The notes under the pieces are model-generated. The model saw only the letters and a list, made by a program, of their open reading frames with translations. It had not been told where the DNA came from and searched no databases. The position numbers and the translations under genes are program-made. A stretch of DNA of 64,000 bases from Paraburkholderia phenoliruptrix. Its GTDB lineage: Bacteria; Pseudomonadota; Gammaproteobacteria; Burkholderiales; Burkholderiaceae. Each line of letters opens with the position of its first letter. Within the stretch, counting starts at the first letter, position 1. Shown in pieces: positions 1-8,747 of the stretch. The DNA lies in assembly GCF_019511605.1 (NCBI RefSeq), contig NZ_JAEUAV010000011.1, positions 1 to 64,000 of the forward strand, read 5' to 3'.

Positions 1-757
1 CCACCAACACCCCGCCACCCACACGCCGCGCCGCATCCTGCACGCGCTCGCGCGCGGCAAACGCCTCGCCAATCATCAACAGACTAGGCTGCGAAGCATC
101 CACCCATTGCTGAGCCTCCCCAGCGGCGAGCTCTTCAAGCGTCAACGTCAGCATGCGCTCGCGCTCGGTGCTGCAAGCCTCGACAATCGCCACAGGCGTC
201 GACGCCGGCTTGCCCGCGGCGATCAACTGTTGCGCAATCTCGACACCGCTGTCACGGCCCATGTAAAACACGAGTGAATCGGCATTCACCTGCTCGCGAA
301 TTTCGTCCGATCCGGGCGCGCGGCTGAACGTTGCCAATGCCACGCTGCGCGATACGCCGCGCAGCGTCAACGACCGCTTCAGCGAAGCGGCGCTGGCAAG
401 CGCAGCCGTGATGCCAGGCACCACTTCATAGTGGATGCCGGCCGCCTCGAGCGCGCGCATCTCTTCATCGGCGCGACCGAACAGCATCGGGTCGCCGCCC
501 TTCAGGCGCACCACCACTTCGTGTTCGAGAGCCGCGTCCACGATCTGCTTGTTGATGAACTGCTGCGCCGTGGACAGTCGTCCGCAGCGCTTGCCCACCG
601 CAATGCGCCGCGCGTGGGACGGCGCGTAGTCCAGCATCGCGGGCTCGACCAGCGCGTCGTGCAGCACCACGTCGGCGGTCGCGAGAAGCCGTGCACCGCG
701 CACCGTGATCAGGTCGGCGGCACCTGGTCCCGCGCCGATCAGATAAACCTTACCCAT
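1..757 (-). CDS. cobA: Uroporphyrinogen-III C-methyltransferase (CobA/CysG C-terminal type), 3' end off the window
   Basis: Methylates uroporphyrinogen III twice using SAM to give precorrin-2, the first committed step to sirohaem, the cofactor of the sulfite reductase encoded upstream in the same operon. The reading frame from ATG at 757 runs open to base 1 (252 codons), so little is missing for a family of about 250-280 residues. Visible motifs are the SAM-binding GAGPGAADLIT at residues 8-18, RLKGGDPMLFGR at 84-95 and VVPGITAA near 112-119, all typical of the tetrapyrrole methylase fold. It has no N-terminal dehydrogenase/ferrochelatase part, so it is CobA-like rather than a full CysG. It lies 52 bp after cysN on the same strand and is probably the last or a late gene of the cys operon. 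Function is confident; the exact C-terminus is not visible. Confidence 0.93.
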   Translation of the reverse strand, partial: MGKVYLIGAGPGAADLITVRGARLLATADVVLHDALVEPAMLDYAPSHARRIAVGKRCGRLSTAQQFINKQIVDAALEHEVVVRLKGGDPMLFGRADEEMRALEAAGIHYEVVPGITAALASAASLKRSLTLRGVSRSVALATFSRAPGSDEIREQVNADSLVFYMGRDSGVEIAQQLIAAGKPASTPVAIVEACSTERERMLTLTLEELAAGEAQQWVDASQPSLLMIGEAFAARERVQDAARRVGGGVLV

Positions 758-809
758 TTGCTTCAGCCTGTTCGTCAGTGCGCGAGCGGTGCGCGGCAGC
801 GCAAACCGC

Positions 810-2126
810 TTACGCCGAAAACGCGCGAATCATGCCGGCCGCAACCGTGTGATGCGTCGCCTCGTCGATCAGCACGAACGCGCCCGTGCCCTGATGCGAG
901 TCGTACACGTCGCACACCAGCGGTTTCTGCAGCGTCAGCGCCACGCGTCCGATGTCGTTCATCGCCAGTTCGCGGCGATCGGTCGAATGCGACAGCGTAT
1001 GCACGTCGAGCACTTCCTTGATGGAGCCGATGCGCGCAAACACAGTGTTGGTGGTCTGCTTCAGCAGATACTTGCGCTGCGTCGAAAGCGGCGTGTCGTC
1101 GAACCAGCACAGGTCGGCTTCGAGCTTTTTCGCGGGTTCCGGCGCCGCTTCGCGCAGCACGAACGTATCGCCGCGCGACACGTCGACGTCTTCAGCGAGA
1201 CGGATGGTCACGGTCTGGCCGGCGAACGCACGGTCCACCGCGGCCGTGCCGCCCACCACCGGCGCGATGATCTCGGCAACCGTGGCTTCGCGATTGGCGG
1301 GCAGCACGACGATGGTGTCGCCCACCTTCACTTCGCCCGCCTCTACGCGGCCCATGTAGCCGCGGAAGTCGTCTGCCTGGCTGCCGTCCTGGCGCGCAAC
1401 CCACTGCACCGGAAAGCGCAGCGCCTGACCCGTCGCCACTTCCACCGGCAATGCTTCGAGCAGATCGAGCAGCGGCTCGCCCGCATACCACGGCATGCGC
1501 TCGCTCGCGGTCACGATGTTGTCGCCCTTGAGCGCCGACACCGGCACGAAGCGCACGTCGGAGAGGCCGAGTTGGCGCGCGAGTTCGACATACGCGTCGC
1601 GAATCTCGTTGAAGCGCGTCTCGCTGTAATCGACCAGGTCCATCTTGTTGATCGCGACAATCACATGCTGCAAGCCGAGCAGCTTGACGATCGCGCTATG
1701 ACGCTTGGTCTGCGGCAACAGTTGCGCGACGCCGTCGACGAACGTCACACGCGTCGCGTCGACCAGAATGATCGCGGCGTGCGCGGTCGACGCGCCCGTC
1801 ACCATGTTGCGCGTGTACTGCTCGTGTCCCGGCGTATCGGCAATGATGAACTTGCGCTTGGCCGTCGCGAAGTAGCGATACGCGACGTCGATCGTAATGC
1901 CCTGCTCGCGTTCGGCCTCAAGGCCGTCGGTCAACAGCGCGAGGTCGATTTCGTCGCCCACGGTGCGCTTGTTCTTCGCGCGCGACAGCGCCGACAACTG
2001 GTCGGAGAGCACAGCCTTGCTGTCGTACAGCAGGCGGCCGATCAACGTGCTCTTGCCGTCGTCCACGCTGCCCGCGGTAATGAAGCGAAGCACGCCGAGG
2101 TCTTCTGGCTGGTGAATGCTGCTCAT
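810..2126 (-). CDS. cysN: Sulfate adenylyltransferase subunit 1 (GTPase subunit)
   Basis: GTPase subunit of ATP sulfurylase; with CysD it makes adenosine 5'-phosphosulfate (APS) from ATP and sulfate in the cytoplasm, with GTP hydrolysis driving the reaction. The 438-residue protein has an EF-Tu-like GTPase domain: P-loop GSVDDGKS at residues 19-26, DTPGHEQY at 97-104 and NKMD at 160-163, followed by beta-barrel domains. It stops at normal CysN length and has no C-terminal APS kinase domain, so it is not a CysNC fusion. The start 24 bp after the cysD stop fits operon spacing. Absence of an APS kinase fits the APS-reductase type of CysH encoded upstream. Confidence 0.96.
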   Translation of the reverse strand: MSSIHQPEDLGVLRFITAGSVDDGKSTLIGRLLYDSKAVLSDQLSALSRAKNKRTVGDEIDLALLTDGLEAEREQGITIDVAYRYFATAKRKFIIADTPGHEQYTRNMVTGASTAHAAIILVDATRVTFVDGVAQLLPQTKRHSAIVKLLGLQHVIVAINKMDLVDYSETRFNEIRDAYVELARQLGLSDVRFVPVSALKGDNIVTASERMPWYAGEPLLDLLEALPVEVATGQALRFPVQWVARQDGSQADDFRGYMGRVEAGEVKVGDTIVVLPANREATVAEIIAPVVGGTAAVDRAFAGQTVTIRLAEDVDVSRGDTFVLREAAPEPAKKLEADLCWFDDTPLSTQRKYLLKQTTNTVFARIGSIKEVLDVHTLSHSTDRRELAMNDIGRVALTLQKPLVCDVYDSHQGTGAFVLIDEATHHTVAAGMIRAFSA

Positions 2127-2150
2127 GATGTTCTGTCCTTGTCGGCGTGC

Positions 2151-3113
2151 TTAGAAATAACCTTGCTTCTTGCGCTGTTCCATCGCGGCTTCGGAGACCT
2201 GATCGTCCATGCGCGTCGCGCCGCGCTCCGTGATTTCGGTCACGGCCGTTTCGGCGATGATCTTCTCGAGGTCGTCGGCATCGCTTTCCACCGGGCAGGT
2301 GCAGCTGATGTCGCCGACCGTGCGAAAGCGCACTACTGCGGTTTCGCTCACTTCGCCTTCGCGCATCGGCGTAAGCGGCGTGACCGGCACGAGCAGGCCG
2401 TTGCGGCGCACGATCTCGCGCTGGTGCGCGTAGTAGATCGACGGCAGTTCGAGCTTTTCGCGCGCAATGTATTGCCACACGTCGAGTTCGGTCCAGTTCG
2501 AGATCGGGAACACGCGCAGATGCTCACCGTTGTGCAGACGCGCGTTGTACAGGCTCCACAGTTCCGGGCGCTGCGCTTTCGGGTCCCACTGGCCGAACTC
2601 GTCGCGAAACGAGAAGATGCGCTCTTTCGCGCGAGCCTTTTCTTCGTCGCGGCGCGCGCCGCCGATCAGCGCGGTATAGCCGTGCTGTTCGATGGTTTCG
2701 AGCAGCGTCACCGCCTGCGCGGCGTTGCGCGAATCCGTTTCGCGGCGCAGGCGCACGGTGCCGCGCTTGATCGAGTCTTCAACGTGCCCAACCACCAGTT
2801 GCGCGCCGATTTCTTTCGCGCGGCGGTCGCGGAAGTCGATCACTTCGTCGTAGTTGTGGCCGGTGTCGATGTGCACGAGCGGGAACGGCAGCACGGTCTT
2901 GCGATTCGCGCCAATGCCGAACGCCTTTAGCGCAAGCGCGAGCACGACGACCGAATCCTTGCCGCCCGAAAACAGCAGCGCCGGCCTGCTGCACTCGGCG
3001 ACCAGTTCGCGCAGGATATGAATCGACTCGGCTTCGAGCCAATCGAGGTGATCCATCCGGTTGGCCGTGTTGGCAAGCGGAGCGTTGACAGTGGAATCGA
3101 GCGTGGTGCTCAT
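2151..3113 (-). CDS. cysD: Sulfate adenylyltransferase subunit 2
   Basis: Catalytic subunit of ATP sulfurylase; adenylylates sulfate in partnership with CysN. The 320-residue product starts MSTTLDSTVN and carries the PP-loop ATP pyrophosphatase motif SGGKDS at residues 49-54, as expected for the PAPS reductase/CysD fold. The frame stays open further upstream into cysH, but the ATG at 3113 gives the usual family length and has a GGA ribosome-site core about 8 bases ahead, so it is preferred. A 154-bp gap separates it from cysH; no second promoter is obvious in it. Cotranscription with cysI-DUF934-cysH is inferred. Confidence 0.95.
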   Translation of the reverse strand: MSTTLDSTVNAPLANTANRMDHLDWLEAESIHILRELVAECSRPALLFSGGKDSVVVLALALKAFGIGANRKTVLPFPLVHIDTGHNYDEVIDFRDRRAKEIGAQLVVGHVEDSIKRGTVRLRRETDSRNAAQAVTLLETIEQHGYTALIGGARRDEEKARAKERIFSFRDEFGQWDPKAQRPELWSLYNARLHNGEHLRVFPISNWTELDVWQYIAREKLELPSIYYAHQREIVRRNGLLVPVTPLTPMREGEVSETAVVRFRTVGDISCTCPVESDADDLEKIIAETAVTEITERGATRMDDQVSEAAMEQRKKQGYF

Positions 3114-3267
3114 GTTTGGGTCCTTCGTTGATTCGCCCCGACGAGGTTGCTCGTCGAAGCTGAGTGATTCAATTCGCTCAGTGATCCGGTATGTGCGGGG
3201 TGAAGTCGCAAAGGCAAGTCGCCGGGCCGAACCTTCTGCACCCGAGGCCGCACAAACCAGACCTGCT

Positions 3268-4020
3268 TCAAGCCGGCGCGTTCTCGCTGCGGTCCACGGC
3301 AACCGGCGTGATCGTCGTGATGTGCAGCCCGCATTCCTTCGTGTCGCGCGACTCCCACCACCAGCGGCCCGCGCGGCTGTCTTCGCCGGGGCGCACCGCG
3401 CGTGTGCAAGGCTCGCAGCCGATGCTCGGATAACCGCGCGCATGCAACGGATTGACCGGCACGTCGAACGCTTTCAGGTAATCCCACACTTCGGCTTCGG
3501 TCCAGTCCGTGAGCGGATTGAACTTCGCGATCTTGCGGGCGGCGTCGTGTTCTTCCTCGTGCAGTTCGGCACGCGTCACCGACTGCTCGCGGCGCTGCCC
3601 CGTCACCCACGCGCTCACATTCGACAATGCGCGGTTGAGCGGCTCGACCTTGCGGATCTCGCAGCAGCGCTTGCGCAGATCGACACTTTCGTAAAACGCA
3701 TTCAGACCGTGCGAAGCAACGTATTCGTCGACAGCGGCAGCCTGCGGATGAAACTGCTCGATCTCGTAGCCATAACGCTCTTTCACGCGATCGAGCATGC
3801 CGAGCGTCTCGGCGTGCAAACGGCCGGTGTTCAGCGAGAAGATGCCGATCTTCACACCACGCGACAGGATCGCGTGCGTGAGCAGCATGTCTTCGGCCGC
3901 GAGGCTGCTCGCGAGTTTCACGTTCACGTGGCGCGCGGCGATCGAATCGAGCAGCGCGTTCAGGCGTTCCACCTTCGCGGCAAGCTCCGGCGTCAGCGTT
4001 TGCGACGGGGCGGCGCTCAT
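3268..4020 (-). CDS. cysH: Assimilatory APS reductase, [4Fe-4S]-type CysH
   Basis: Reduces activated sulfate to sulfite, passing electrons from thioredoxin-like donors. The 250-residue protein has the iron-sulfur cysteines C119-C120 and C202/C205 plus the catalytic C230 in the conserved ECGLH motif. The CC...CxxC set is the established mark of enzymes that use APS directly instead of PAPS, which fits a CysDN lacking an APS kinase. The ATG at 4020 overlaps the stop of the DUF934 gene by four bases (ATGA), fixing the start and implying translational coupling. The PP-loop region differs from CysD as usual for this subfamily. Substrate choice (APS rather than PAPS) is inferred from the cysteines. 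Confidence 0.95.
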   Translation of the reverse strand: MSAAPSQTLTPELAAKVERLNALLDSIAARHVNVKLASSLAAEDMLLTHAILSRGVKIGIFSLNTGRLHAETLGMLDRVKERYGYEIEQFHPQAAAVDEYVASHGLNAFYESVDLRKRCCEIRKVEPLNRALSNVSAWVTGQRREQSVTRAELHEEEHDAARKIAKFNPLTDWTEAEVWDYLKAFDVPVNPLHARGYPSIGCEPCTRAVRPGEDSRAGRWWWESRDTKECGLHITTITPVAVDRSENAPA

Positions 4021-4571
4021 GCCGTGGCCTTTACGGAAGCCGACGAAGCCGACAGAGCCGCGCGGCGGCGAAACAGCGGCGCCGGTTCGTCGAATGCACC
4101 CTGGTACTGCACGGTGAAGTCGTCGAATGCCTTGATTGCGTCGGCGATGTCCTTGTCGGCGCGCACCGCGAATGCGTCGAAGCCGCAGCGCAGCATCAGG
4201 CGCACCTGGTCGCGCAGCACGTCGCCAATGGCGCGCAGCTCGCCCTTGTAACCGTAACGCTCGCGCAACAGGCGGGCAATGCTGTAGCCGCGGCCGTCGC
4301 GAAACACCGGGAAGTCCACCGCGATCAGCGCGACCTTGTCGAAATCGCCGGCAATGTCCGCCGGTTCGCTGTCCGGCGCGAGCCACACGCCAAGTTCGGC
4401 CGCGCCGCGCGAAGCAGCGAGCGCGTCGCGCTCTGCTTGCCACAACGCGAGCGGCACCAGCACCTTGCCGGCCGGCAGTTCGTTGACCGCGGGCAGCGAG
4501 CCGTCTTCGGCCGGGCACACGAGCGTCCAGTCGTCGTTGACGATCGCGCGGTTCTTGATGATAGAAGCCAT
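4017..4571 (-). CDS. DUF934 protein, sulfite-reductase-associated
   Basis: A 184-residue member of the DUF934 family, which in proteobacteria is found almost always between a CysI-type sulfite reductase and CysH. The molecular role is not established; annotations often call it an oxidoreductase or a component linked to sulfite reductase. It contains no visible cofactor motif and only two cysteines, so direct iron-sulfur chemistry is not suggested. The start at 4571 (MASIIKNRAI) is 22 bp after the cysI stop, and the gene ends in a four-base overlap with cysH. Context strongly ties it to sulfite reduction; a structural or electron-transfer helper role is inference. Confidence 0.9.
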   Translation of the reverse strand: MASIIKNRAIVNDDWTLVCPAEDGSLPAVNELPAGKVLVPLALWQAERDALAASRGAAELGVWLAPDSEPADIAGDFDKVALIAVDFPVFRDGRGYSIARLLRERYGYKGELRAIGDVLRDQVRLMLRCGFDAFAVRADKDIADAIKAFDDFTVQYQGAFDEPAPLFRRRAALSASSASVKATA

Positions 4572-4593
4572 CTGGTCTGTATCCTTTGCGCGC

Positions 4594-6273
4594 TTACGCG
4601 TGAGCCGGTTGACGCGACGCGTACACGCGTTCCTTGAACGGGGCAATGCCGATGCGGTTGTACGTATCGATGAAACGCTCGCCTTCGTCGCGGTGCTCGA
4701 CGAACGTGTCGATCACCTTGCTGATCACGTCCGGCATTTCTTCCGCCGAGAACGACGGGCCGATCACACGGCCGAGGTGCGCACCCGTCGCGCCCGTGCC
4801 CTGTTCGCCGCCAAGCGTCACCTGATACCACTCCGAGCCATCCTTATCGACGCCCAGAATGCCGATGTTGCCGACATGGTGATGACCGCAGGCGTTGATG
4901 CAGCCCGAGATGTTCAGCGACACGTCGCCGAGGTCATACACGAAATCGAGGTCTTCGAAGCGTTGCTGGATGGCAAGCGCAATCGGAATCGACTTGGCAT
5001 TCGCAAGCGAGCAGAAATCGCCGCCCGGGCACGCGATGATGTCGGTCAACAAGCCGATATTCGGCGTTGCAAAGCCTTGCGTCTTCGCCTTTTCCCACAG
5101 CGCGAACAGGTCGCGCTTCTTGACGTTCGCGAGAATCAGGTTCTGTTCGTGCGACACGCGAATCTCGCCGAACGAATACTCGTCGGCCCAATCCGCGACG
5201 GCTTCCATTTGCGCATCCGTTGCGTCGCCCGGCGCCACGAGGCCGTTCTTCAGCGAGAGCGTGACCGCCGCGTAGCCCGAAACCTTGTGCGGACGCACGT
5301 TGCGCTCCACCCAGCGCGCGAACGCGCGATTTTCCAGCAGATGCTTTTCGAACGAAGCGTCCGTGTCGGCGAGCTTCTCGTACACCGGCGGCTGGAAGTA
5401 TTGCGACACGCGGTCGAGTTCGGCCTGCGTGAGCGTCGAAGGGCCGTCCTTCAGGTGCTGCCACTCTTCTTCGACCTGTGCGGCGAACTTCTCCGGCGAC
5501 AATGCCTTCACGAGAATCTTGATGCGCGCCTTGTACATGTTGTCGCGGCGGCCGTAGCGGTTATACACGCGCAGCACGGCTTCGCTGTAGGTCAGCAGGT
5601 GTTGCCACGGCAGGTCGCGGCGGATCACCGCGCCGACAATCGGCGTGCGGCCGAGACCCCCGCCCGCCAGAATGTCGACCACCAGCTCGCCTTGCGCGTT
5701 GCGCTTCACATACACGCCCATGTCGTGGATCTGCACGGCTGCACGGTCTTCCTGCGAGCCGGATACGGCAATCTTGAACTTGCGCGGCAGCCACAGGAAC
5801 TCGGGGTGGAACGTCGACCATTGACGCAGAATTTCCGCCCACGGACGCGGGTCGACGAATTCGTCAGGCGCGACGCCCGCGAACTGATCGGCGGTAATGT
5901 TGCGGATGCAATTGCCCGAGGTCTGAATAGCGTGCATCTGCACCGACGCGAGCTTGCGCAGAATCTCCGGCGTTTCCTCCAGCTTGATCCAGTTGAACTG
6001 GATGTTCGAGCGCGTGGAGAAATGGCCGTAGCCGCGGTCGTGCTCGCGCGCGATGGTCGCGAGCATGCGCAACTGGTCGCTGCGCAGGTTGCCGTAGGGA
6101 ATCGCAATGCGGTGCATGTACGCATGGCGCTGGTAGTACAGGCCATTCTGCAGGCGCAGCGGACGGAACTCCTCTTCGCTCAATTCGCCCGACAAGCGGC
6201 GGCGAACTTGATCGGCGTACTGCGCGACCCGTTCATCGACGATGGTCTGGTCGTACTGATCGTATTGGTACAT
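4594..6273 (-). CDS. cysI: Sirohaem/[4Fe-4S] sulfite reductase, haemoprotein subunit
   Basis: Six-electron reduction of sulfite to sulfide. The 559-residue protein has the sirohaem-dependent nitrite/sulfite reductase layout: paired ferredoxin-like and core domains, the substrate-side segment TSGNCIRN near residues 118-125, and cluster ligands C415, C421, C458 and C462 in the pattern CPGGDFC and GCINAC. Length and position make it assimilatory sulfite reductase; a nitrite reductase is the main alternative from sequence alone, but the cys operon decides. It is the first gene of the minus-strand operon and is transcribed divergently from a CysB-type regulator 220 bp away, so sulfur-dependent control is likely. 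No cysJ flavoprotein gene is present here, so the electron donor lies elsewhere. Confidence 0.94.
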   Translation of the reverse strand: MYQYDQYDQTIVDERVAQYADQVRRRLSGELSEEEFRPLRLQNGLYYQRHAYMHRIAIPYGNLRSDQLRMLATIAREHDRGYGHFSTRSNIQFNWIKLEETPEILRKLASVQMHAIQTSGNCIRNITADQFAGVAPDEFVDPRPWAEILRQWSTFHPEFLWLPRKFKIAVSGSQEDRAAVQIHDMGVYVKRNAQGELVVDILAGGGLGRTPIVGAVIRRDLPWQHLLTYSEAVLRVYNRYGRRDNMYKARIKILVKALSPEKFAAQVEEEWQHLKDGPSTLTQAELDRVSQYFQPPVYEKLADTDASFEKHLLENRAFARWVERNVRPHKVSGYAAVTLSLKNGLVAPGDATDAQMEAVADWADEYSFGEIRVSHEQNLILANVKKRDLFALWEKAKTQGFATPNIGLLTDIIACPGGDFCSLANAKSIPIALAIQQRFEDLDFVYDLGDVSLNISGCINACGHHHVGNIGILGVDKDGSEWYQVTLGGEQGTGATGAHLGRVIGPSFSAEEMPDVISKVIDTFVEHRDEGERFIDTYNRIGIAPFKERVYASRQPAHA

Positions 6274-6493
6274 TCGGGGACCCCAATTTTTTTGCGTTAC
6301 CCACGACGGTCCGGACCCGCCGCGCTCTGAACGTCCGTGTTTGTCAGCATCTGCGAGTCAGGGTTTAGACCTATCCCTCATTTGCTTATAACAAATACAG
6401 ATATCCATATTGAAAAAGATGGACAGATCGTAATAAACTCGCCTTATATTTCAAACGACTAAAAAATTCTTTTGATATGCGGAGAGGTTATAT
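6274..6493. promoter_or_regulatory. Divergent cysI / cysB control region
   Basis: This 220-bp spacer is visibly AT-rich between about 6360 and 6490 compared with the GC-rich flanks. A plausible plus-strand promoter for the regulator is TGGACA at 6420-6425 and TATATT at 6445-6450 (19-bp spacer), followed by a GGAGAGG ribosome site at 6481-6487, seven bases before the ATG. On the minus strand a TATAAG box (6385-6390 on the plus strand reads CTTATA) could serve cysI. CysB-family activators bind AT-rich imperfect repeats in such divergent spacers. Exact operators cannot be assigned by eye. Confidence 0.5.
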
Positions 6494-7435
6494 ATGAACC
6501 TGCATCAGTTCCGCTTCGTGCGCGAGGCTGTGCGGCAGAACTTCAATCTGACCGAAGCGGCCAAGGCGCTGTATACGAGCCAGCCCGGCGTTTCGAAGGC
6601 GATCATCGAACTGGAGGACGAGCTGGGCGTGGAAATCTTCACCCGCCACGGTAAGCGGGTGCGTTCGCTCACCGAACCGGGGCGGATCATTCTGCAGTCG
6701 GTCGAGCGGATTCTGCAGGAAGTGGAGAGCCTCAAGCGGGTCGGCAAAGACTACGCGGCGCAAGACCAGGGCAACCTCGTGATTGCCGCCACTCACACGC
6801 AGGCGCGCTATTCGCTGCCGGCCGCCATCGCCGAGTTCAAGAAGCGCTTTCCCAAGGTGCACCTTTCGATCCTTCAAGGCAGTCCCACGCAAGTGGCCGA
6901 GATGGTGCTGCACGACCAGGCGGACCTGGCCATCGCGACCGAGGCCATTTCCAACTATAAGGAACTGGTCTCGCTGCCGTGCTTTCAGTGGCACCACGTC
7001 GCCGTGATGCAGCCGGATCATCCTCTGCTCGAGCGCAAGCTGCTCTCGCTGGACGATCTGACCCAATATCCGCTGATCACCTACGATAACGCTTTCGCCG
7101 GTCGCAGCAAGATCAACGAAGCGTTCCGGCTGCGCAACCTGCACCCGGACATCGTGCTGGAGGCAATCGACGCCGACGTGATCAAGACCTACGTCGAGCT
7201 GGGTCTGGGCGTCGGCATCATGGCGGATATCGCTTTTAACACCGAGCGCGACCGCCATCTGCGCGCCATGCCCGTCGGTCACCTGTTCGGCAGCAACGTC
7301 ACGCGAATCGCACTCAAACAGGGCGCGTATCTGCGCGGCTATGTGTATACGCTCGTCGAGCTGCTCTCGCCGGGCCTGAACCGCAAGCTGATCGAACAGG
7401 CGCTCAAGGGCGAACACGAAACCTACGAACTCTGA
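6494..7435 (+). CDS. cysB: CysB-type LysR-family transcriptional regulator
   Basis: DNA-binding regulator of sulfur assimilation. The 313-residue protein has the LysR winged helix-turn-helix at residues about 19-38 (LTEAAKALYTSQPGVSKAII) and a periplasmic-binding-protein-like effector domain from about residue 90, containing the CysB-type TQARY and GSPTQ segments that in CysB bind sulfate, thiosulfate or O-/N-acetylserine. It is divergent from cysI, the classic LysR arrangement. Burkholderia species have two close paralogues, CysB and SsuR (organosulfur use); the position next to the sulfate-reduction operon favours CysB. The GGAGAGG site seven bases upstream supports the start. Confidence 0.88.
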   Translation: MNLHQFRFVREAVRQNFNLTEAAKALYTSQPGVSKAIIELEDELGVEIFTRHGKRVRSLTEPGRIILQSVERILQEVESLKRVGKDYAAQDQGNLVIAATHTQARYSLPAAIAEFKKRFPKVHLSILQGSPTQVAEMVLHDQADLAIATEAISNYKELVSLPCFQWHHVAVMQPDHPLLERKLLSLDDLTQYPLITYDNAFAGRSKINEAFRLRNLHPDIVLEAIDADVIKTYVELGLGVGIMADIAFNTERDRHLRAMPVGHLFGSNVTRIALKQGAYLRGYVYTLVELLSPGLNRKLIEQALKGEHETYEL

Positions 7436-7476
7436 TTCACTACCGCTTCGCAATTTCCGCTACGGAGACCCACACG

Positions 7477-8637
7477 ATGACGTCGCATAAGAACAGACTT
7501 CGCGGCCTTGCCGCTCTCGGCGCGCTGTTGCTCGCCACCGCCGCGCACGCCGACATCAAGGTCGGCATCGACCTGTCGAGCACCGGCCCGGCCGCCGTGA
7601 TCGGCATTACCAGCAAGAACGCCATGCTGATGTGGCCGGCCACGATTGCCGGCCAGAAAGCCGACTACATTTTCCTCGACGACGCCTCCGACCCGGGCGC
7701 CGCGGTGCGCAACATCCGCAAGCTGATCAACGAGGACCACGTGGACGTGATCGTCGGCCCCAACATCACGCCGGCTGCAATGGCCGCGCTCGATCCGGTG
7801 GCCGAAAGCCAGACGCCGATGATCACGCTGATCGGCTCTGCAAGCGTGGTCGAGCCGCAGGAAGGCAAGAAGGTGTGGGCCTACAAGATGGCGCAGACCG
7901 ACAGCGCAATGGCCGACGTGATGACGCGCTACATGTCGAACCACAACGTGAAGACGGTGGGCTTCATCGGTTTCGCGGACGGCTACGGCGAAAGCTGGCT
8001 CAACGAGTTCAGCAAGTTCGCGGCGCTGCGCCACATCCAGTTGGTCGCGACCGAGCGCTATAACCGCACGGACGCGAGCGTGACCGGCCAGATTCTGAAG
8101 CTGATGGCTGCGAAGCCGGACGCTATCCTGATTGCCGGCGCCGGCACGCCGACGGTGCTGCCGCAGCGCACGTTGATCGAACGAGGTTTCAAAGGCCCGA
8201 TCTACCAGACGCACGGCATCGCGACGCCGGAGTTCATCAAGCTGGGCGGCAAGGACGTGGAAGGCACGCTGTTCCCGACGCAGCCGGTGGTGGTCGCGCG
8301 CACGCTGCCGGCGGATCATCCGGCGAAAAAGGCTGCGCTCGCGTTTGCAAACGACTATGAAGCGAAGTACGGCGCAGGCAGTGTCACGCAATTTGCGGGC
8401 GATGCAGCGGGCGTGTATCCGCGTCTGCAGGATGCCGTGACACGTGCGCTGAAAGCCGCGCAGCCGGGCACGCAGGCTTTTCGCGTCGCGTTGCGCAACG
8501 AACTCGAACACGCGCATGAACTCGTCGTGCCGAACGGCGTCGTCAACACGAGCGCCAAGGATCACGTGGGGCTGGATCAGCGCGCAAGCGTGATGGGCAT
8601 CATCAAGAACGGCAAGTTCGTCTATCTGAGTCAGTGA
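7477..8637 (+). CDS. Periplasmic substrate-binding protein, branched-chain amino acid (type I) family
   Basis: A 386-residue exported protein with a Sec signal peptide (charged MTSHKNR, hydrophobic LAALGALLLATA, cut after AHA) and the Peripla_BP_6/LivJ fold: IKVGIDLSSTGPAA at the mature N-terminus, VDVIVGPNITPAA and the GFADGYGESW segment. Such proteins deliver amino acids, amides or aromatic acids to ABC permeases, but no permease or ATPase genes are adjacent, so it is an orphan. It starts 41 bp after the cysB-like gene with GGAG about 10 bases upstream, so it may be cotranscribed with that regulator. A sulfur-related ligand is possible from context alone; nothing in the sequence proves it. 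Confidence 0.85.
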   Translation: MTSHKNRLRGLAALGALLLATAAHADIKVGIDLSSTGPAAVIGITSKNAMLMWPATIAGQKADYIFLDDASDPGAAVRNIRKLINEDHVDVIVGPNITPAAMAALDPVAESQTPMITLIGSASVVEPQEGKKVWAYKMAQTDSAMADVMTRYMSNHNVKTVGFIGFADGYGESWLNEFSKFAALRHIQLVATERYNRTDASVTGQILKLMAAKPDAILIAGAGTPTVLPQRTLIERGFKGPIYQTHGIATPEFIKLGGKDVEGTLFPTQPVVVARTLPADHPAKKAALAFANDYEAKYGAGSVTQFAGDAAGVYPRLQDAVTRALKAAQPGTQAFRVALRNELEHAHELVVPNGVVNTSAKDHVGLDQRASVMGIIKNGKFVYLSQ

Positions 8638-8747
8638 GTGGCGTGCAGGTGCAGGGCGGGCGTGGCGCGCCTGCCCGACGCTTCAAGCGCGCTGCGCTGG
8701 CTAAGTTGTTAAAGTTATAGTCTCCAACCCAACGGCGGTCCCACACC

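Noticed and set aside
789..2930. Very long plus-strand open frame opposite cysN/cysD
   Set aside because: It is antisense to two clearly recognised genes; GC-rich third positions leave stop-free shadow frames and the product is Arg/His-rich with no family features.
4336..6330. Long plus-strand open frame opposite cysI
   Set aside because: Shadow of cysI on the other strand; composition is Arg/Val/Leu/His-rich and without motifs.
8638..8747. Terminator hairpin after the orphan binding protein
   Set aside because: The GGGCGGGC/GCCTGCCC pairing has a mismatch and no T tract, so support is too weak to list.
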